A stretch of DNA of 64,000 nt from JACDAN01 sp963847235 (lineage in GTDB: Bacteria > Actinomycetota > Thermoleophilia > Gaiellales > Gaiellaceae). A model generated the notes under the pieces. That model searched no databases. It worked only from the letters and a program-made list of their open reading frames with translations, and was not told the origin of the DNA. The stretch lies in the NCBI GenBank assembly GCA_963847235.1, contig CAWJYU010000004.1:310001-374000 (forward strand). Reading direction: 5' to 3'. The translations under genes and the position numbers were made by a program. Shown in pieces: positions 7,520 to 15,480 of the stretch (position 1 is its first letter; each line of letters starts with the position of its first letter).

Positions 7520-9343
7520 ATGCCCGCCCTCGTAGACACCACCGTCCGGCTCGTCAGCCAGGAACCGCTTGCCGGCCGGCTGCCGACGTCGGCGCTCCTC
7601 GATCTCGCCGAGATCCTGGACGGTGCCGGATTCGCGTCCCTCGAGGTGTCCGGCGGGGGCGTGTTCGACAGCGCCGTCCGCCGCGGCGTTGAGAGCCCAT
7701 GGGAGCGGATCCGGGCGATCAAGGCCCGGACGAAGACGCCGCTCGGAATGGCGCTCCGCGGACGCTTCCTCGTCGGCTCCCGGCCGGTCGGCGGCGACTT
7801 CGTGCGTCGGTTCGTCAAGACGGCGGCGGAAAACGGCATCGAGGTCTTCCGGCTCCACGACCCGCTGAACGACGTGATGAACCTCCGCGAGGCCGGTGAG
7901 GCGATCACGGGCGCCGGCGGGGAGTTCGACGCCGGCCTGATCTACAGCCCCGGGCCGACCGGGGAAACCGACGCGCTCGTCGAGCAGGCCAAGAAGCTGC
8001 CCGAGCTCGGCGCCGCCAGGATCCTGCTCCACGATCCCTCCGGGTCGCTGGAGCCGCATCGCGCCGGCGAGCTCACGACAGCGATCGGCGAGGCGAGCGG
8101 GCTCCCGATCGGGATCTACTGCCAGGGCTCGGCCGGGAACGCGCTGGCTGCGGCGCTCGAGGCCGCTCGGGCCGGGGCAGACCGCATCGCCTGCGCGGTC
8201 TACGCCGTGGCGCTCGTCCTCCACCGCGTCGCCGGCGAAGGGCTCGCCGAGGTCCTGGAGGGGCTCGACCTCGCGTCGGGGGTCGACAGCGAGCACCTCT
8301 GGCAGGCATCCGACCTGATCGACCAGCACATCGGCGACGAGCCCGTGACGCCGCTGGCCCCCCGCATCGCTGTGCGGGCCGCCCAGCACCACCTTCCGGC
8401 CGGCCTCGTCGCCGCGCTCGACGCGCACTTGCGCACCCAGTCGATGGGCGACAGGCTCGACGAGGTGCTCGACGAGCTCGAGCGCATCCGCGGAGAGGCC
8501 GGCTGGCCTCCGCTGGCCGCGCCGATCGGGCAGATCCTCGGCTCGCAGGCGTTGATCCACGTCCTCTCGGCGAGCCGCTACGGGCTCGTCGTGGACGAGT
8601 TGCGCGGGCTCTTCCAGGGCGACTTCGGGACGCCGCCCGGCGACCTCGACCCGAACGCGAGCCGCGCCATCGAGCTGAGCTCGGACGACGAAGGGCAGGA
8701 GCTCGAACCGGCTGCCGACCTCGACGACATCCGCGAGGACGCCGCGGGCCTGGCGACGAGCGAGGAGGAGCTGCTGCTGCTCGCGCTCTTCGGCGAGGAG
8801 GCCGAGCCCCTGCTCTCGACGATCCGCGGTCGGGCCAGCGGCGAGGAGCGCCTCATCGGCGGGAGCGTCGACCTCGGGCGCGCCGAGCGGATTCGCGAGG
8901 TCGTCCGCATCGTCCAGGAAAGCGGTGTCGCGGAGATTGCGATCGAGGAGGACGGCATGCGGGTCTCCGTCCGACGCCGAGAAGACCAGGAATCCGTGGC
9001 TGCGGCTCCCGCACCGGCACCGTCCGCTCCGACCGAGCAGGACGTCGCCCCTCCGACGATCGAGTCGGCGACGGACGGCGTGGTCCGCGTGGAGGCCCCG
9101 ATGGTCGGAACCTTCTACCGGGCGCCCTCGCCCGGGGCGTCGCCGTTCGTCGAGGAGGGGACCGTGGTCGCCGCCGGCCAGACGCTCTGCATCCTCGAGG
9201 CGATGAAGCTGATGAACGAGATCAAGGCCGACCTCGACGGCACCGTCCGCCGGATCCATGTCGAGAACGGCCAGCCCGTGGAGTTCGGCCAGGTGCTGTT
9301 CGAGATCGAGCCGGCACTGGGGCGGCCGCTCGATGCTGTTTGA
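7520..9343 (+). CDS. Degenerate carboxyltransferase domain fused to biotin carboxyl carrier protein
   Basis: A 607-residue fusion. Residues 1 to about 390 follow the fold of the PycB/OadA carboxyltransferase (DTTVR start, GFASLEVSGGGVFDSAVRRG, PWERIRAIK, ENGIEVFRLHDPLNDVMNL). The metal-centre residues are gone: the usual RDAHQ is RLVSQ (11-14), the carbamylated lysine position is H171, and the HxH pair is Y200-C201-Q202. From about 455 a complete AccB-like region follows, with the helix RIREVVRIVQESGVAEIAI, a Pro/Ala linker and a biotinyl domain with EAMKLMNEI (biotinylated K563). Only accC is adjacent. The protein probably serves as carrier subunit, with the N-terminal part a scaffold or binding domain (inference). 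Confidence 0.85.
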   Translation: MPALVDTTVRLVSQEPLAGRLPTSALLDLAEILDGAGFASLEVSGGGVFDSAVRRGVESPWERIRAIKARTKTPLGMALRGRFLVGSRPVGGDFVRRFVKTAAENGIEVFRLHDPLNDVMNLREAGEAITGAGGEFDAGLIYSPGPTGETDALVEQAKKLPELGAARILLHDPSGSLEPHRAGELTTAIGEASGLPIGIYCQGSAGNALAAALEAARAGADRIACAVYAVALVLHRVAGEGLAEVLEGLDLASGVDSEHLWQASDLIDQHIGDEPVTPLAPRIAVRAAQHHLPAGLVAALDAHLRTQSMGDRLDEVLDELERIRGEAGWPPLAAPIGQILGSQALIHVLSASRYGLVVDELRGLFQGDFGTPPGDLDPNASRAIELSSDDEGQELEPAADLDDIREDAAGLATSEEELLLLALFGEEAEPLLSTIRGRASGEERLIGGSVDLGRAERIREVVRIVQESGVAEIAIEEDGMRVSVRRREDQESVAAAPAPAPSAPTEQDVAPPTIESATDGVVRVEAPMVGTFYRAPSPGASPFVEEGTVVAAGQTLCILEAMKLMNEIKADLDGTVRRIHVENGQPVEFGQVLFEIEPALGRPLDAV

Positions 9344-9496
9344 ACGGCCCACTCACGGCGAAGCCTGTGCCCTCGGAACACGCTGTGCGGCGCCCAAGCG
9401 GCTGCCGGATGTCGCGCCCGTATCTCATCGATACGAACGCGACCTCCGTCCGGGCTTGGACATCCACCCAGCGCGCCCCGAAGACGAGGCCTCACC

Positions 9497-10879
9497 ATGA
9501 GCGGGCCGTTTAGCCGCGTCCTCGTCGCAAATCGCGGAGAGGTCGCTGTGCGTGTGATCCGCGCGCTGCACGAGCTCGGGATCGAAGCCGTCGCCGTCTA
9601 CTCCCGGGCGGACGAGGGGTCCGTCCACGTGCGCATGGCCGACCGCGCAGTGTGCATCGGTCCGGCCTCCGCGTCCGAGAGCTACCTCCGCATCCCGTCG
9701 GTCGTCGCCGCCGCAACGACCACCGGGTGCGAGGCCGTTCACCCCGGCTGGGGCTTTCTCGCCGAGAACCCGGCCTTCGCGGAGGCCTGTGCCGACAACG
9801 ATCTCGTCTTCGTCGGCCCGACCTCGGAGGTCATGGCCCGGATGGGCAACAAGGCCTCCGCCCGCGACGAGATGGACGCCGCAGGCGTCCCGCTGGTGCC
9901 AGGCACCGGACCGGTCTCCGCAAGCGAGGTCGGGAGAGCCGCCGACGGGCTCGGCTATCCGGTGCTGGTGAAGGCGGCGGCCGGGGGCGGCGGCAAGGGG
10001 ATGCGCTTCGTGTCGGTGCCCGACGAGATCGACTCCGCGTACGCGATGGCGGCGGCCGAGGCGGAGGCGGCGTTCGGGGACGGGAGTCTCTACCTGGAGA
10101 AGGCGATCGTCCCCGCCAGGCACGTCGAGATCCAGGTGGTCGGCGACTCGAGGGGCGGGATCCTCACGCTCGGGGAGCGCGAGTGCTCGATCCAGCGCCG
10201 CCACCAGAAGCTGATCGAAGAATCGCCCTCCTGCGCTCTCGACCCGGAGTCGCGCGAGCAGATGGAGGCGACGGCTGAGCGAGCGGCGCGCGCGATCGGC
10301 TACACGAACGCCGGAACGTTCGAGTTCCTCGTCGGACCGGACGGCTCGTTCTACTTCATCGAGCTCAACGCCCGGCTTCAGGTCGAGCACCCGGTCAGCG
10401 AGCTGGTCACCGGCATCGACCTCGTCCACGAGCAGCTTCGGGTTGCCGCCGGCGGGGCCCTTTCCGAGACCGGCCGCGCGGACCGCCGCGGCCATGCGAT
10501 CGAGGTGCGGGTGAACGCAGAGGATCCGGCGCGCGACTTCATGCCCATGCCCGGCCGGCTGGAGCGCTTCCGGCCGCCGCTCGGACCCGGCGTGCGCGTG
10601 GACACGTTCGTCGAGGACGGCGCCGTCGTCCCACCGCACTACGACTCCCTGCTCGCGAAGGTGATCGCGTGGGCACCGGGCCGCGAGCTGGCGCTCTCTC
10701 GCTGCCTCCGGGCGCTGGACGAGTTCGAAGTCACCGGGCTGCCGACGACGATCGGCGCGGCCGCCGAAGTGATTCGCAGCGAGGGCTTCGCCCGCGGCGA
10801 GTACTCCACGAGCTACCTCGAGGAGCATCCGCCGGTCGAGCCAAGTAACAGTCTGTTACTTGGATCGGAGGCGCCGTGA
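9497..10879 (+). CDS. accC: Biotin carboxylase subunit
   Basis: An ATP-grasp enzyme that carboxylates the biotin on the preceding BCCP fusion. The 460-residue product has the biotin carboxylase N-domain (RVLVANRGEVAVRVIRA), the glycine-rich ATP loop KAAAGGGGKGM, HHQKLIEESPS-like HQKLIEE, the catalytic stretch FIELNARLQVEHPVSELVTG and the C-terminal HAIEVRVNAEDP block. The normal family C-terminus ends around SYLEEH. Here it continues with SNSLLLGSEAP, encoded by a palindromic repeat that is duplicated downstream. A 153-nt gap without a recognisable gene separates it from the BCCP fusion. Confidence 0.95.
   Translation: MSGPFSRVLVANRGEVAVRVIRALHELGIEAVAVYSRADEGSVHVRMADRAVCIGPASASESYLRIPSVVAAATTTGCEAVHPGWGFLAENPAFAEACADNDLVFVGPTSEVMARMGNKASARDEMDAAGVPLVPGTGPVSASEVGRAADGLGYPVLVKAAAGGGGKGMRFVSVPDEIDSAYAMAAAEAEAAFGDGSLYLEKAIVPARHVEIQVVGDSRGGILTLGERECSIQRRHQKLIEESPSCALDPESREQMEATAERAARAIGYTNAGTFEFLVGPDGSFYFIELNARLQVEHPVSELVTGIDLVHEQLRVAAGGALSETGRADRRGHAIEVRVNAEDPARDFMPMPGRLERFRPPLGPGVRVDTFVEDGAVVPPHYDSLLAKVIAWAPGRELALSRCLRALDEFEVTGLPTTIGAAAEVIRSEGFARGEYSTSYLEEHPPVEPSNSLLLGSEAP
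10841..10863. repeat. 23-bp perfect palindrome at the 3' end of accC
   Basis: Arms CCAAGTAACAG and CTGTTACTTGG flank a single central T. It encodes the accC tail SNSLLLG. It starts the 37-bp direct-repeat copy 1 (10844-10880), and its 17-bp core is found again at 59637-59653. Confidence 0.9.
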
Positions 10880-10880
10880 G
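10844..10880 (+). repeat. Direct repeat, copy 1 (ends in overlapping stop/start)
   Basis: A 37-bp unit starting AGTAACAGTCTGTTAC, then GGATCGGAGG and ending CCGTGAG. It encodes the C-terminus of AccC. GTGA at 10876-10879 is at once the start of a 26-codon ORF and the accC stop. Copy 2 at 10921-10957 matches at 35 of 37 positions. Confidence 0.9.
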
Positions 10881-10956
10881 ATCGACCACTGGAGCGGGAT
10901 CGCGGGCCGCGCGCCGAGCTAGTAACACTCTGTTACATGGATCGGAGGCGCCGTGA
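10876..10956 (+). CDS. 26-codon ORF between accC and nusB ending SNTLLHGSEAP
   Basis: This ORF begins with the GTG that overlaps the accC stop and ends with the TGA that overlaps the nusB start. Its first half is basic (residues such as GSRAARRA). Its tail SNTLLHGSEAP repeats the AccC tail SNSLLLGSEAP because both are encoded by copies of the same repeat. Each copy supplies a GGAGG at 5-6 nt before a GTG, so translation could pass from accC through this ORF to nusB by coupling. Whether the peptide has a function of its own is unknown; it may only be a coupling device. Confidence 0.5.
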   Translation: MRSTTGAGSRAARRASNTLLHGSEAP

Positions 10957-10957
10957 G
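10921..10957 (+). repeat. Direct repeat, copy 2 (supplies nusB ribosome site and start)
   Basis: The second 37-bp copy, offset 77 nt from copy 1, with two substitutions. The palindrome is reduced to GTAACA-CTC-TGTTAC. It contains the GGAGG and the GTG used by nusB. Confidence 0.9.
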
Positions 10958-11333
10958 CCAGAGCCGTCGGGCGTCGCGCCGCGCCGCGCTCTTCATGCTG
11001 TTCCAGTGGGACGTGACGGGGAAGGACCTCGGCTCGACCTACGAGGGCGAGGTCGACGACTTCGCCTGGGAGACCGCGAAAGCAGTAGCCGAGAACGCCG
11101 AGCACCTCGACGCCCGGATCGACGAGGCGACGGAAGGATGGCCGGCGGACAGGCTCGGCGCCGTCGAGCGCAACGTCCTCCGGCTGGCGATCCACGAGCT
11201 CGAGCGTGGCGAGATTCCTCCCGAGGTCGCGATCGACGAGGGCGTCCGGTTCGCGAAGCGCTACGCCTCGGACGAGGCGGGAAAGCTCGTGAACGGGATC
11301 CTGGGGCGCATCGTCCGAGAGGAGGTCGCATGA
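10953..11333 (+). CDS. nusB: Transcription antitermination factor NusB
   Basis: NusB binds boxA RNA together with S10 during rRNA antitermination. The 126-residue protein begins SQSRRASRRAALFMLFQWD, the conserved N-terminal helix, and has VERNVLRLAIHEL, PPEVAIDEGVRFAKRY and the C-terminal VNGILGRI block. Length is normal. It starts at a GTG that is part of direct-repeat copy 2, immediately coupled to the preceding 26-codon ORF. The order efp...nusB is typical of Actinomycetota. Its 3' end overlaps the next gene by 4 nt (ATGA). Confidence 0.96.
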   Translation: MSQSRRASRRAALFMLFQWDVTGKDLGSTYEGEVDDFAWETAKAVAENAEHLDARIDEATEGWPADRLGAVERNVLRLAIHELERGEIPPEVAIDEGVRFAKRYASDEAGKLVNGILGRIVREEVA

Positions 11334-11536
11334 GCGAGCCCGAGCAGCCGAACCCGGAGGAGAATCTCACCCGCGCCGAAGAGCTGCTCGAGCGGCTCGA
11401 CGAGGCGCGCAGCAGGCTCGAGGCGGCGACCGACCCCGACCAGGCGATCGAGATCCTGAGCGAGCTCTCCGAGATCGCCAAGGACGTCGAGGCCGAGATC
11501 GCGAAGGCGAAACGAGACGTCGATGCGCAGCCCTGA
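11330..11536 (+). CDS. Small coiled-coil protein, XseB-like by position
   Basis: A 68-residue, highly charged helical protein (RAEELLERLDEARSRLEA, then an EILSELSEIAKDVEAEIAKA repeat-like helix). In many bacteria the small subunit of exodeoxyribonuclease VII (XseB) lies between nusB/xseA and ispA, and the helical DPDQAIEILSEL segment resembles its LEEALxLYxxG region only weakly. No xseA is present beside it. I therefore give a positional suggestion, not an assignment. It overlaps nusB by 4 nt and ispA by 14 nt. Confidence 0.6.
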   Translation: MSEPEQPNPEENLTRAEELLERLDEARSRLEAATDPDQAIEILSELSEIAKDVEAEIAKAKRDVDAQP

Positions 11537-12305
11537 CGATCACCGAGAGAGCATCGAGCGCTTCCTCGCCGGGCTGGAGCTCTCAGCGGAGCTCGGCCGG
11601 CTGGACGAGGTCGTCCGCTACGCGCTCGAGGGCGGCGGCAAGCGCATCCGGCCGGTGCTCTGCCTGGCAACGACCGAGGCCGCCGGCGGCGATGCCGACG
11701 AGGCGCTCGCCGCAGCCGCCGCGCTGGAGCTGATCCACTCGTTCTCGCTCGTCCACGACGACCTCCCGGCGCTGGACGACGACGAGGAGCGCCGCGGCCG
11801 GCCGACGGTGCACGTTCGCTTCGGCGAGGGGCAGGCGATCCTCGCCGGCGACGCGCTCCTCAACGAGGCGTTCTCCCTTGCCGTTCGCTACGAGGCGCCG
11901 CACATCGCGCGCGAGCTCGCACTCGCCACCTCGGGAATGATCGCCGGGCAGTACCTCGACATCAACGGCGGCCGGGAAGACCGCCTCGAGCTGAACCGGC
12001 TCAAGACGGCGCGGCTCTTCGAGGCCTCGGTCGGCTGCGGCCTCTGGGTCGCCGAGGTGCCGGCCGAACGGCAAGGGCCGTGGCGGGGGTTCGCCGCCGA
12101 GTTCGGCTTCCTCTACCAGGTCGTGGACGATCTCCTCGACGACGACGGGCTCGTGAACGAGCGCGGCCGTCCGGCCACCATGGAGCTCGCCGGTGCGGGG
12201 GAGGCCCGCGCAAGATCAAGGCTGGAAGAGATCGACGCCGACACCTCGGTGCTCGCCGGTCTCGTCGACGAGCTCGCCGCCCGGCCTCAGCAATCCTCGG
12301 TGTAG
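11523..12305 (+). CDS. ispA: Polyprenyl (geranyl/farnesyl-type) diphosphate synthase
   Basis: A trans-isoprenyl diphosphate synthase that condenses IPP with allylic diphosphates in isoprenoid supply. The 260-residue protein has GGGKRIRPVLCL, the first aspartate-rich motif in LVHDDLPALDDDEERRG (DDx4D type, as in bacterial FPP/GGPP synthases), KTARLFEASV and the second motif VVDDLLDDDG. It is somewhat shorter than E. coli IspA at the C-terminus. Chain length cannot be fixed from the sequence alone. It is translationally linked to the preceding small gene and converges on the second mltG with a 19-nt overlap. Confidence 0.92.
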   Translation: MRSPDDHRESIERFLAGLELSAELGRLDEVVRYALEGGGKRIRPVLCLATTEAAGGDADEALAAAAALELIHSFSLVHDDLPALDDDEERRGRPTVHVRFGEGQAILAGDALLNEAFSLAVRYEAPHIARELALATSGMIAGQYLDINGGREDRLELNRLKTARLFEASVGCGLWVAEVPAERQGPWRGFAAEFGFLYQVVDDLLDDDGLVNERGRPATMELAGAGEARARSRLEEIDADTSVLAGLVDELAARPQQSSV

Positions 12306-13096
12306 CCCCACTCGCGAGCCTTCGCGCAGAACTCTTCCTCGCTCGCCGTGAAGAAGTGCCGCACCGTGCCGGGACGGCGGAGGTAGAAGAGGTAGTTGCG
12401 CCCGGCCGGCCGGGCAGCGGCCCGCATCGACGGCACGCCTGGGTTCGCGACCGGCGTCGGCGGCAGGCCCTTCCAGCGGCGGGTGTTGTAGCGGCTGCGG
12501 CTGCGGAGGTGCGCCCTCGTGAGCGGCCGGGTCCCCGGGATGCCGAGCCCGTAGCGAAGGGTGGCGTCGATCGCGAGCGGCATGTCCGCCTTCAGGCGGT
12601 TGTAGATGACGGCCGAGACCAGGCGGCGCTCCGAGGCGACGGCGGCCTCGCGCTCGATCATCGAGGCGATGATCAGCACGTCGTAGGCGTTGAGGTTGCG
12701 AGCCCCGGCCCGGCGGAGGTCGATCGTCCTCCAACGAGACTCGAAGGCAGCCATCTGGTCGCGGACGAGCTCGCCGGCCCTCGTGTACTGCGTGAACTCG
12801 TAGAGCGAAGGGAACAGGAACCCCTCGACTGACTGCCGCTTCAGAAAGGGCCGGAACGTACGCGGCGCGCGGGCCTGCGCCGCAGCCGCCTTGTACGCGA
12901 CCCCGGTCAGCCGCGGCGCCACGCCGCGCTTGCGAATCGCGATCTTCCGGACCTCGGACACGCGATCGGTCATCTGCCGGACGCTGAACCCCTCGGGAAA
13001 GATGATCCGAAGCGTGACCGGCGCCTGCGCCTGGGCGGGCGCAGCGAGCGCCAGAGCGGCGGCGATCGCGAGGAGAGCGGCAGGACGGCTCGCCAT
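12287..13096 (-). CDS. Second MltG-like transglycosylase, with signal peptide
   Basis: A 269-residue paralogue of the MltG at 10-945. It shares LRIIFPEGF, GFLFPxxYEFT, YDVLIIASMIERE with the catalytic glutamate (E148), IYNRLKADMPLAIDATLRYGL and the LPPTPVANPG segment. Instead of a cytoplasmic tail and anchor it has a cleavable-looking signal peptide (AALLAIAAALALAAPAQAQA), so it may be periplasmic and soluble or lightly attached. It is encoded opposite to its neighbours, interrupting the usual ispA...tlyA stretch, which suggests insertion of a duplicated copy (inference). Confidence 0.9.
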   Translation of the reverse strand: MASRPAALLAIAAALALAAPAQAQAPVTLRIIFPEGFSVRQMTDRVSEVRKIAIRKRGVAPRLTGVAYKAAAAQARAPRTFRPFLKRQSVEGFLFPSLYEFTQYTRAGELVRDQMAAFESRWRTIDLRRAGARNLNAYDVLIIASMIEREAAVASERRLVSAVIYNRLKADMPLAIDATLRYGLGIPGTRPLTRAHLRSRSRYNTRRWKGLPPTPVANPGVPSMRAAARPAGRNYLFYLRRPGTVRHFFTASEEEFCAKAREWGYTEDC

Positions 13097-13101
13097 CCCT
13101 C

Positions 13102-13107
13102 TAGCCT
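13102..13107 (+). promoter_or_regulatory. Putative -10 element before tlyA
   Basis: TAGCCT 8 nt before the tlyA ATG, in the 19-nt gap between the divergently transcribed second mltG and tlyA. Confidence 0.3.
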
Positions 13108-13115
13108 ACGGACCG

Positions 13116-13877
13116 ATGCGGAAGCGGCTCGACGTTCTGCTCGTGGAGCGGGGTCTCGCCGAATCGCGGACTCAGGCGCAGGCGCTCGTGATGGCCGGCC
13201 GTGTGCCGGGTTTCGACAAGGCCGGCCAGCAGGTGGACGAGACCGCCGCGCTGGAGGTGCTCCAGCCGCCGCGGTTCGTGTCGCGCGGGGGAGAGAAGCT
13301 CGCGCACGCGCTGGAGGTGCTCGGCGTGGATCCGTCCGGCCGCGACGCGGTCGACGTCGGGTCGTCGACGGGCGGGTTCACCGACGTCCTGCTCCAGTAC
13401 GGCGCCAATCGCGTGATCGCGCTGGACGTCGGTCGCGCGCAGCTCCACGAGCGCCTGCGGGAGGATCCGCGTGTGACCGTCATGGAAGGCGTGAACGCGA
13501 GGCACCTGGACGAGCTCCCGTTCGAGCCCGAGCTCGTCACTTGCGATGTCTCCTTCATCAGCGCCGCGCAGGTGCTGAAGCCGGTCCTACGGCTCGCGCG
13601 GCCCGGTTGGGAGGCGCTAGTGCTCGTGAAACCGCAGTTCGAGGCCGGGCGGGCGGACGTCAAGAACGGGGTCGTCCGCGACCCAGGCGTCCACCGGCGA
13701 GTCGTTCGCGAAATTGCCGCGGAGGCGCTCCTCTGGGAGGCGCAGACCGTGGGCGTGACGGATTCCGGCCTCCCCGGCCCGAAGGGCAACCGCGAGTTCT
13801 TCCTCCACCTGGAGCACCGGCCGGGTGCACAGCTACCGCCGCGGCTCGACGACTGGATCGCCGATGCCGTCGGTTAG
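13116..13877 (+). CDS. tlyA: TlyA family rRNA 2'-O-methyltransferase
   Basis: In mycobacteria TlyA methylates 16S and 23S rRNA and its loss gives capreomycin resistance. The 253-residue protein has an N-terminal S4 RNA-binding domain (MRKRLDVLLVERGLAESRTQ) and an FtsJ-like methyltransferase domain with the SAM motif DVGSSTGGFTDVLLQ, DVSFISAA, LVKPQFEAG and a C-terminal GPKGNREFFLHL block. The product begins the run tlyA-nadK-recN-steA-steB-pyrG, which is collinear with Mycobacterium tuberculosis Rv1694-Rv1699. It overlaps nadK by 14 nt. Confidence 0.95.
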   Translation: MRKRLDVLLVERGLAESRTQAQALVMAGRVPGFDKAGQQVDETAALEVLQPPRFVSRGGEKLAHALEVLGVDPSGRDAVDVGSSTGGFTDVLLQYGANRVIALDVGRAQLHERLREDPRVTVMEGVNARHLDELPFEPELVTCDVSFISAAQVLKPVLRLARPGWEALVLVKPQFEAGRADVKNGVVRDPGVHRRVVREIAAEALLWEAQTVGVTDSGLPGPKGNREFFLHLEHRPGAQLPPRLDDWIADAVG

Positions 13878-14640
13878 CCGGGTCGCCGTCGTCTCGCACG
13901 GGCGGGTCGACGTGACGGAGGCGATGGAAGTGGTCGAGCGTCTCGCGCGTGAGCGGGGCATCGAGATCGTCGAGGACTCCCCGGACCTCGCAGTCGTGCT
14001 CGGCGGAGACGGGACGATGCTGCGGGCGCTCAAGCGCTTCCTCGGCGCGGGTGTGCCCGTCGTCGGAGTCAACTACGGACGGGTCGGGTTCCTGGCGTCG
14101 ATGGGCAAGGAGGACCTGGAAGCCGGCCTGGCACGGGTGTTCGACGGCAAGTTCGAAGTTGTCGAGCTGCCGACGCTCGAGGTCGAGGTCGCCGGCGAGC
14201 GGCACCCGGCGGTCAACGACGTCGTCGTCCACAGCGGCGTGCTGGGCCGGATGGTCGAGCTCCGCTGGTCGATCGCCGGCGAGGACATGGGCACCGTCCC
14301 CTGCGACGCGCTCATCGCCTCGACGCCGTCGGGCTCGACCGCCTACAACCTGTCGGGCGGCGGGCCGGTGCTCGTCTGGGGGCTCGACGCGATGGCGGTG
14401 ACGTTCGTCGCGCCGCACTCGCTGCACGTCCGTCCGCTCGTCGTCCCGCGGAACCGCGAGCTCGACGTCTCGAGCCGGACGGCCGACGTCGAGGTTGCCC
14501 TGATCGCCGACGGCCACCAGGTCGCTGCAATCGGCGCTGAGGAGCCGGTCCGGATCCGGCTCGCCGACGCCGTCAGCCTCCTCGCGACGCTGCCGGAGAT
14601 GACCTTCTTCCGGCGCTACCGCGACACGTTTGCCTCCTAG
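13864..14640 (+). CDS. nadK: NAD kinase
   Basis: Phosphorylates NAD to NADP. The 258-residue protein has the GGDGT motif (VVLGGDGTMLRALKRF), GVNYGRVGFLA, NDVVVHSG and the STPSGSTAYNLSGGGPV block typical of the family, and a C-terminal DGHQ segment. Start at ATG 13864 overlaps the end of tlyA, so the two are probably co-translated. Confidence 0.96.
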   Translation: MPSVSRVAVVSHGRVDVTEAMEVVERLARERGIEIVEDSPDLAVVLGGDGTMLRALKRFLGAGVPVVGVNYGRVGFLASMGKEDLEAGLARVFDGKFEVVELPTLEVEVAGERHPAVNDVVVHSGVLGRMVELRWSIAGEDMGTVPCDALIASTPSGSTAYNLSGGGPVLVWGLDAMAVTFVAPHSLHVRPLVVPRNRELDVSSRTADVEVALIADGHQVAAIGAEEPVRIRLADAVSLLATLPEMTFFRRYRDTFAS

Positions 14641-14643
14641 CTA

Positions 14644-15415
14644 GTGGCGCCCTTTCGGGTCATCCTGCTTCCGGGGATCGTGCTGCCGGCCGAGCTTGCG
14701 TTCGGCAGTCTCATCGGTGCGCTCGGTGCGAATGTCGAAGCGGTCGCCAAGGATCTCGAGGTCTACGAAACACCGGAGCCGCCGGAGGACTACAGCCTCG
14801 AGGTCGAGGTGGCGGCCGTGCTGCGCGAGGCGGACGCACGCGGGTGGGACCGGTTTCATCTCGTCGGCTACTCGGGCGGGGGAGCGGCCTCGCTCGCGCT
14901 GGCCGCGGCCAGACCGGAGCGACTCTCGAGCCTGGGTCTGCTCGAGCCCGCCTGGGCGGGAAACTGGGATCTGAGCGCAGCGGAGACGGCGCTTCGGCTC
15001 GAGTTCGACCGGCTCGAAGGACTCCCGGCCGAGGAATTCATGCCTGCCTTCGTGCGGCTCGGACTCAAGCCGGGTGTCCCGCTCCCGGCCCCGCCATCCG
15101 GCGGTCACGCTGCCCTGGATGGCCAAGCGTCCGGCGGGGATTCGCGCCATTAATCGCGCGTTCAAGCGGGACGAGATCGACCCCGAGGCCCTGGGCCGTT
15201 TCGGTCGCCCTGTCTACTTCGCACTCGGCGCTCTCAGCAACCCGGACCAGTACGGGGAGATCGCGAAGCGTCTGATCGGTGTGTTCCCGGACTTCCAACT
15301 CGAGGTGTTCGAGGAACGCCACCACTTCGACCCGCCGCACCGGATCGAGCCTGAGCGCCTTGCGAGCTCGCTCGAGGCGCTCTGGCGGCGCGCCGAGACG
15401 TCGAAACGAGCCTGA
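14644..15415 (+). CDS. Alpha/beta hydrolase, frame-shifted near 15105
   Basis: A serine hydrolase fold of unknown substrate. The N-terminal half contains VILLPGIVLPAELAF and the nucleophile elbow GYSGGGAASLAL. The second half (AKRPAGIRAINRAFKRDEID, PVYFALGALSN, and an ERHHFDPPHR segment with the likely catalytic histidine) lies in a different frame. The switch is near 15095-15115, in a GC-rich stretch, and the joined protein would be about 256 residues, a normal size. I treat it as one gene with an indel. It follows nadK by 3 nt. Confidence 0.7.
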
Positions 15416-15480
15416 GCGGTTTCACCTTCGTCGCATTTCTCGTTTGCGTCGAAGAGGCGTCGGGGGCCGTCTTTACGATC

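Noticed and set aside
9344..9496. Possible small gene between the BCCP fusion and accC
   Set aside because: Open frames here are Arg/Pro-rich, lack ribosome sites and overlap each other; no family resemblance.
15416..15480. LexA box upstream of recN
   Set aside because: No GAAC-N4-GTTC match was found; TTTACGATC before the ATG is too close to the start for the leaderless pattern.
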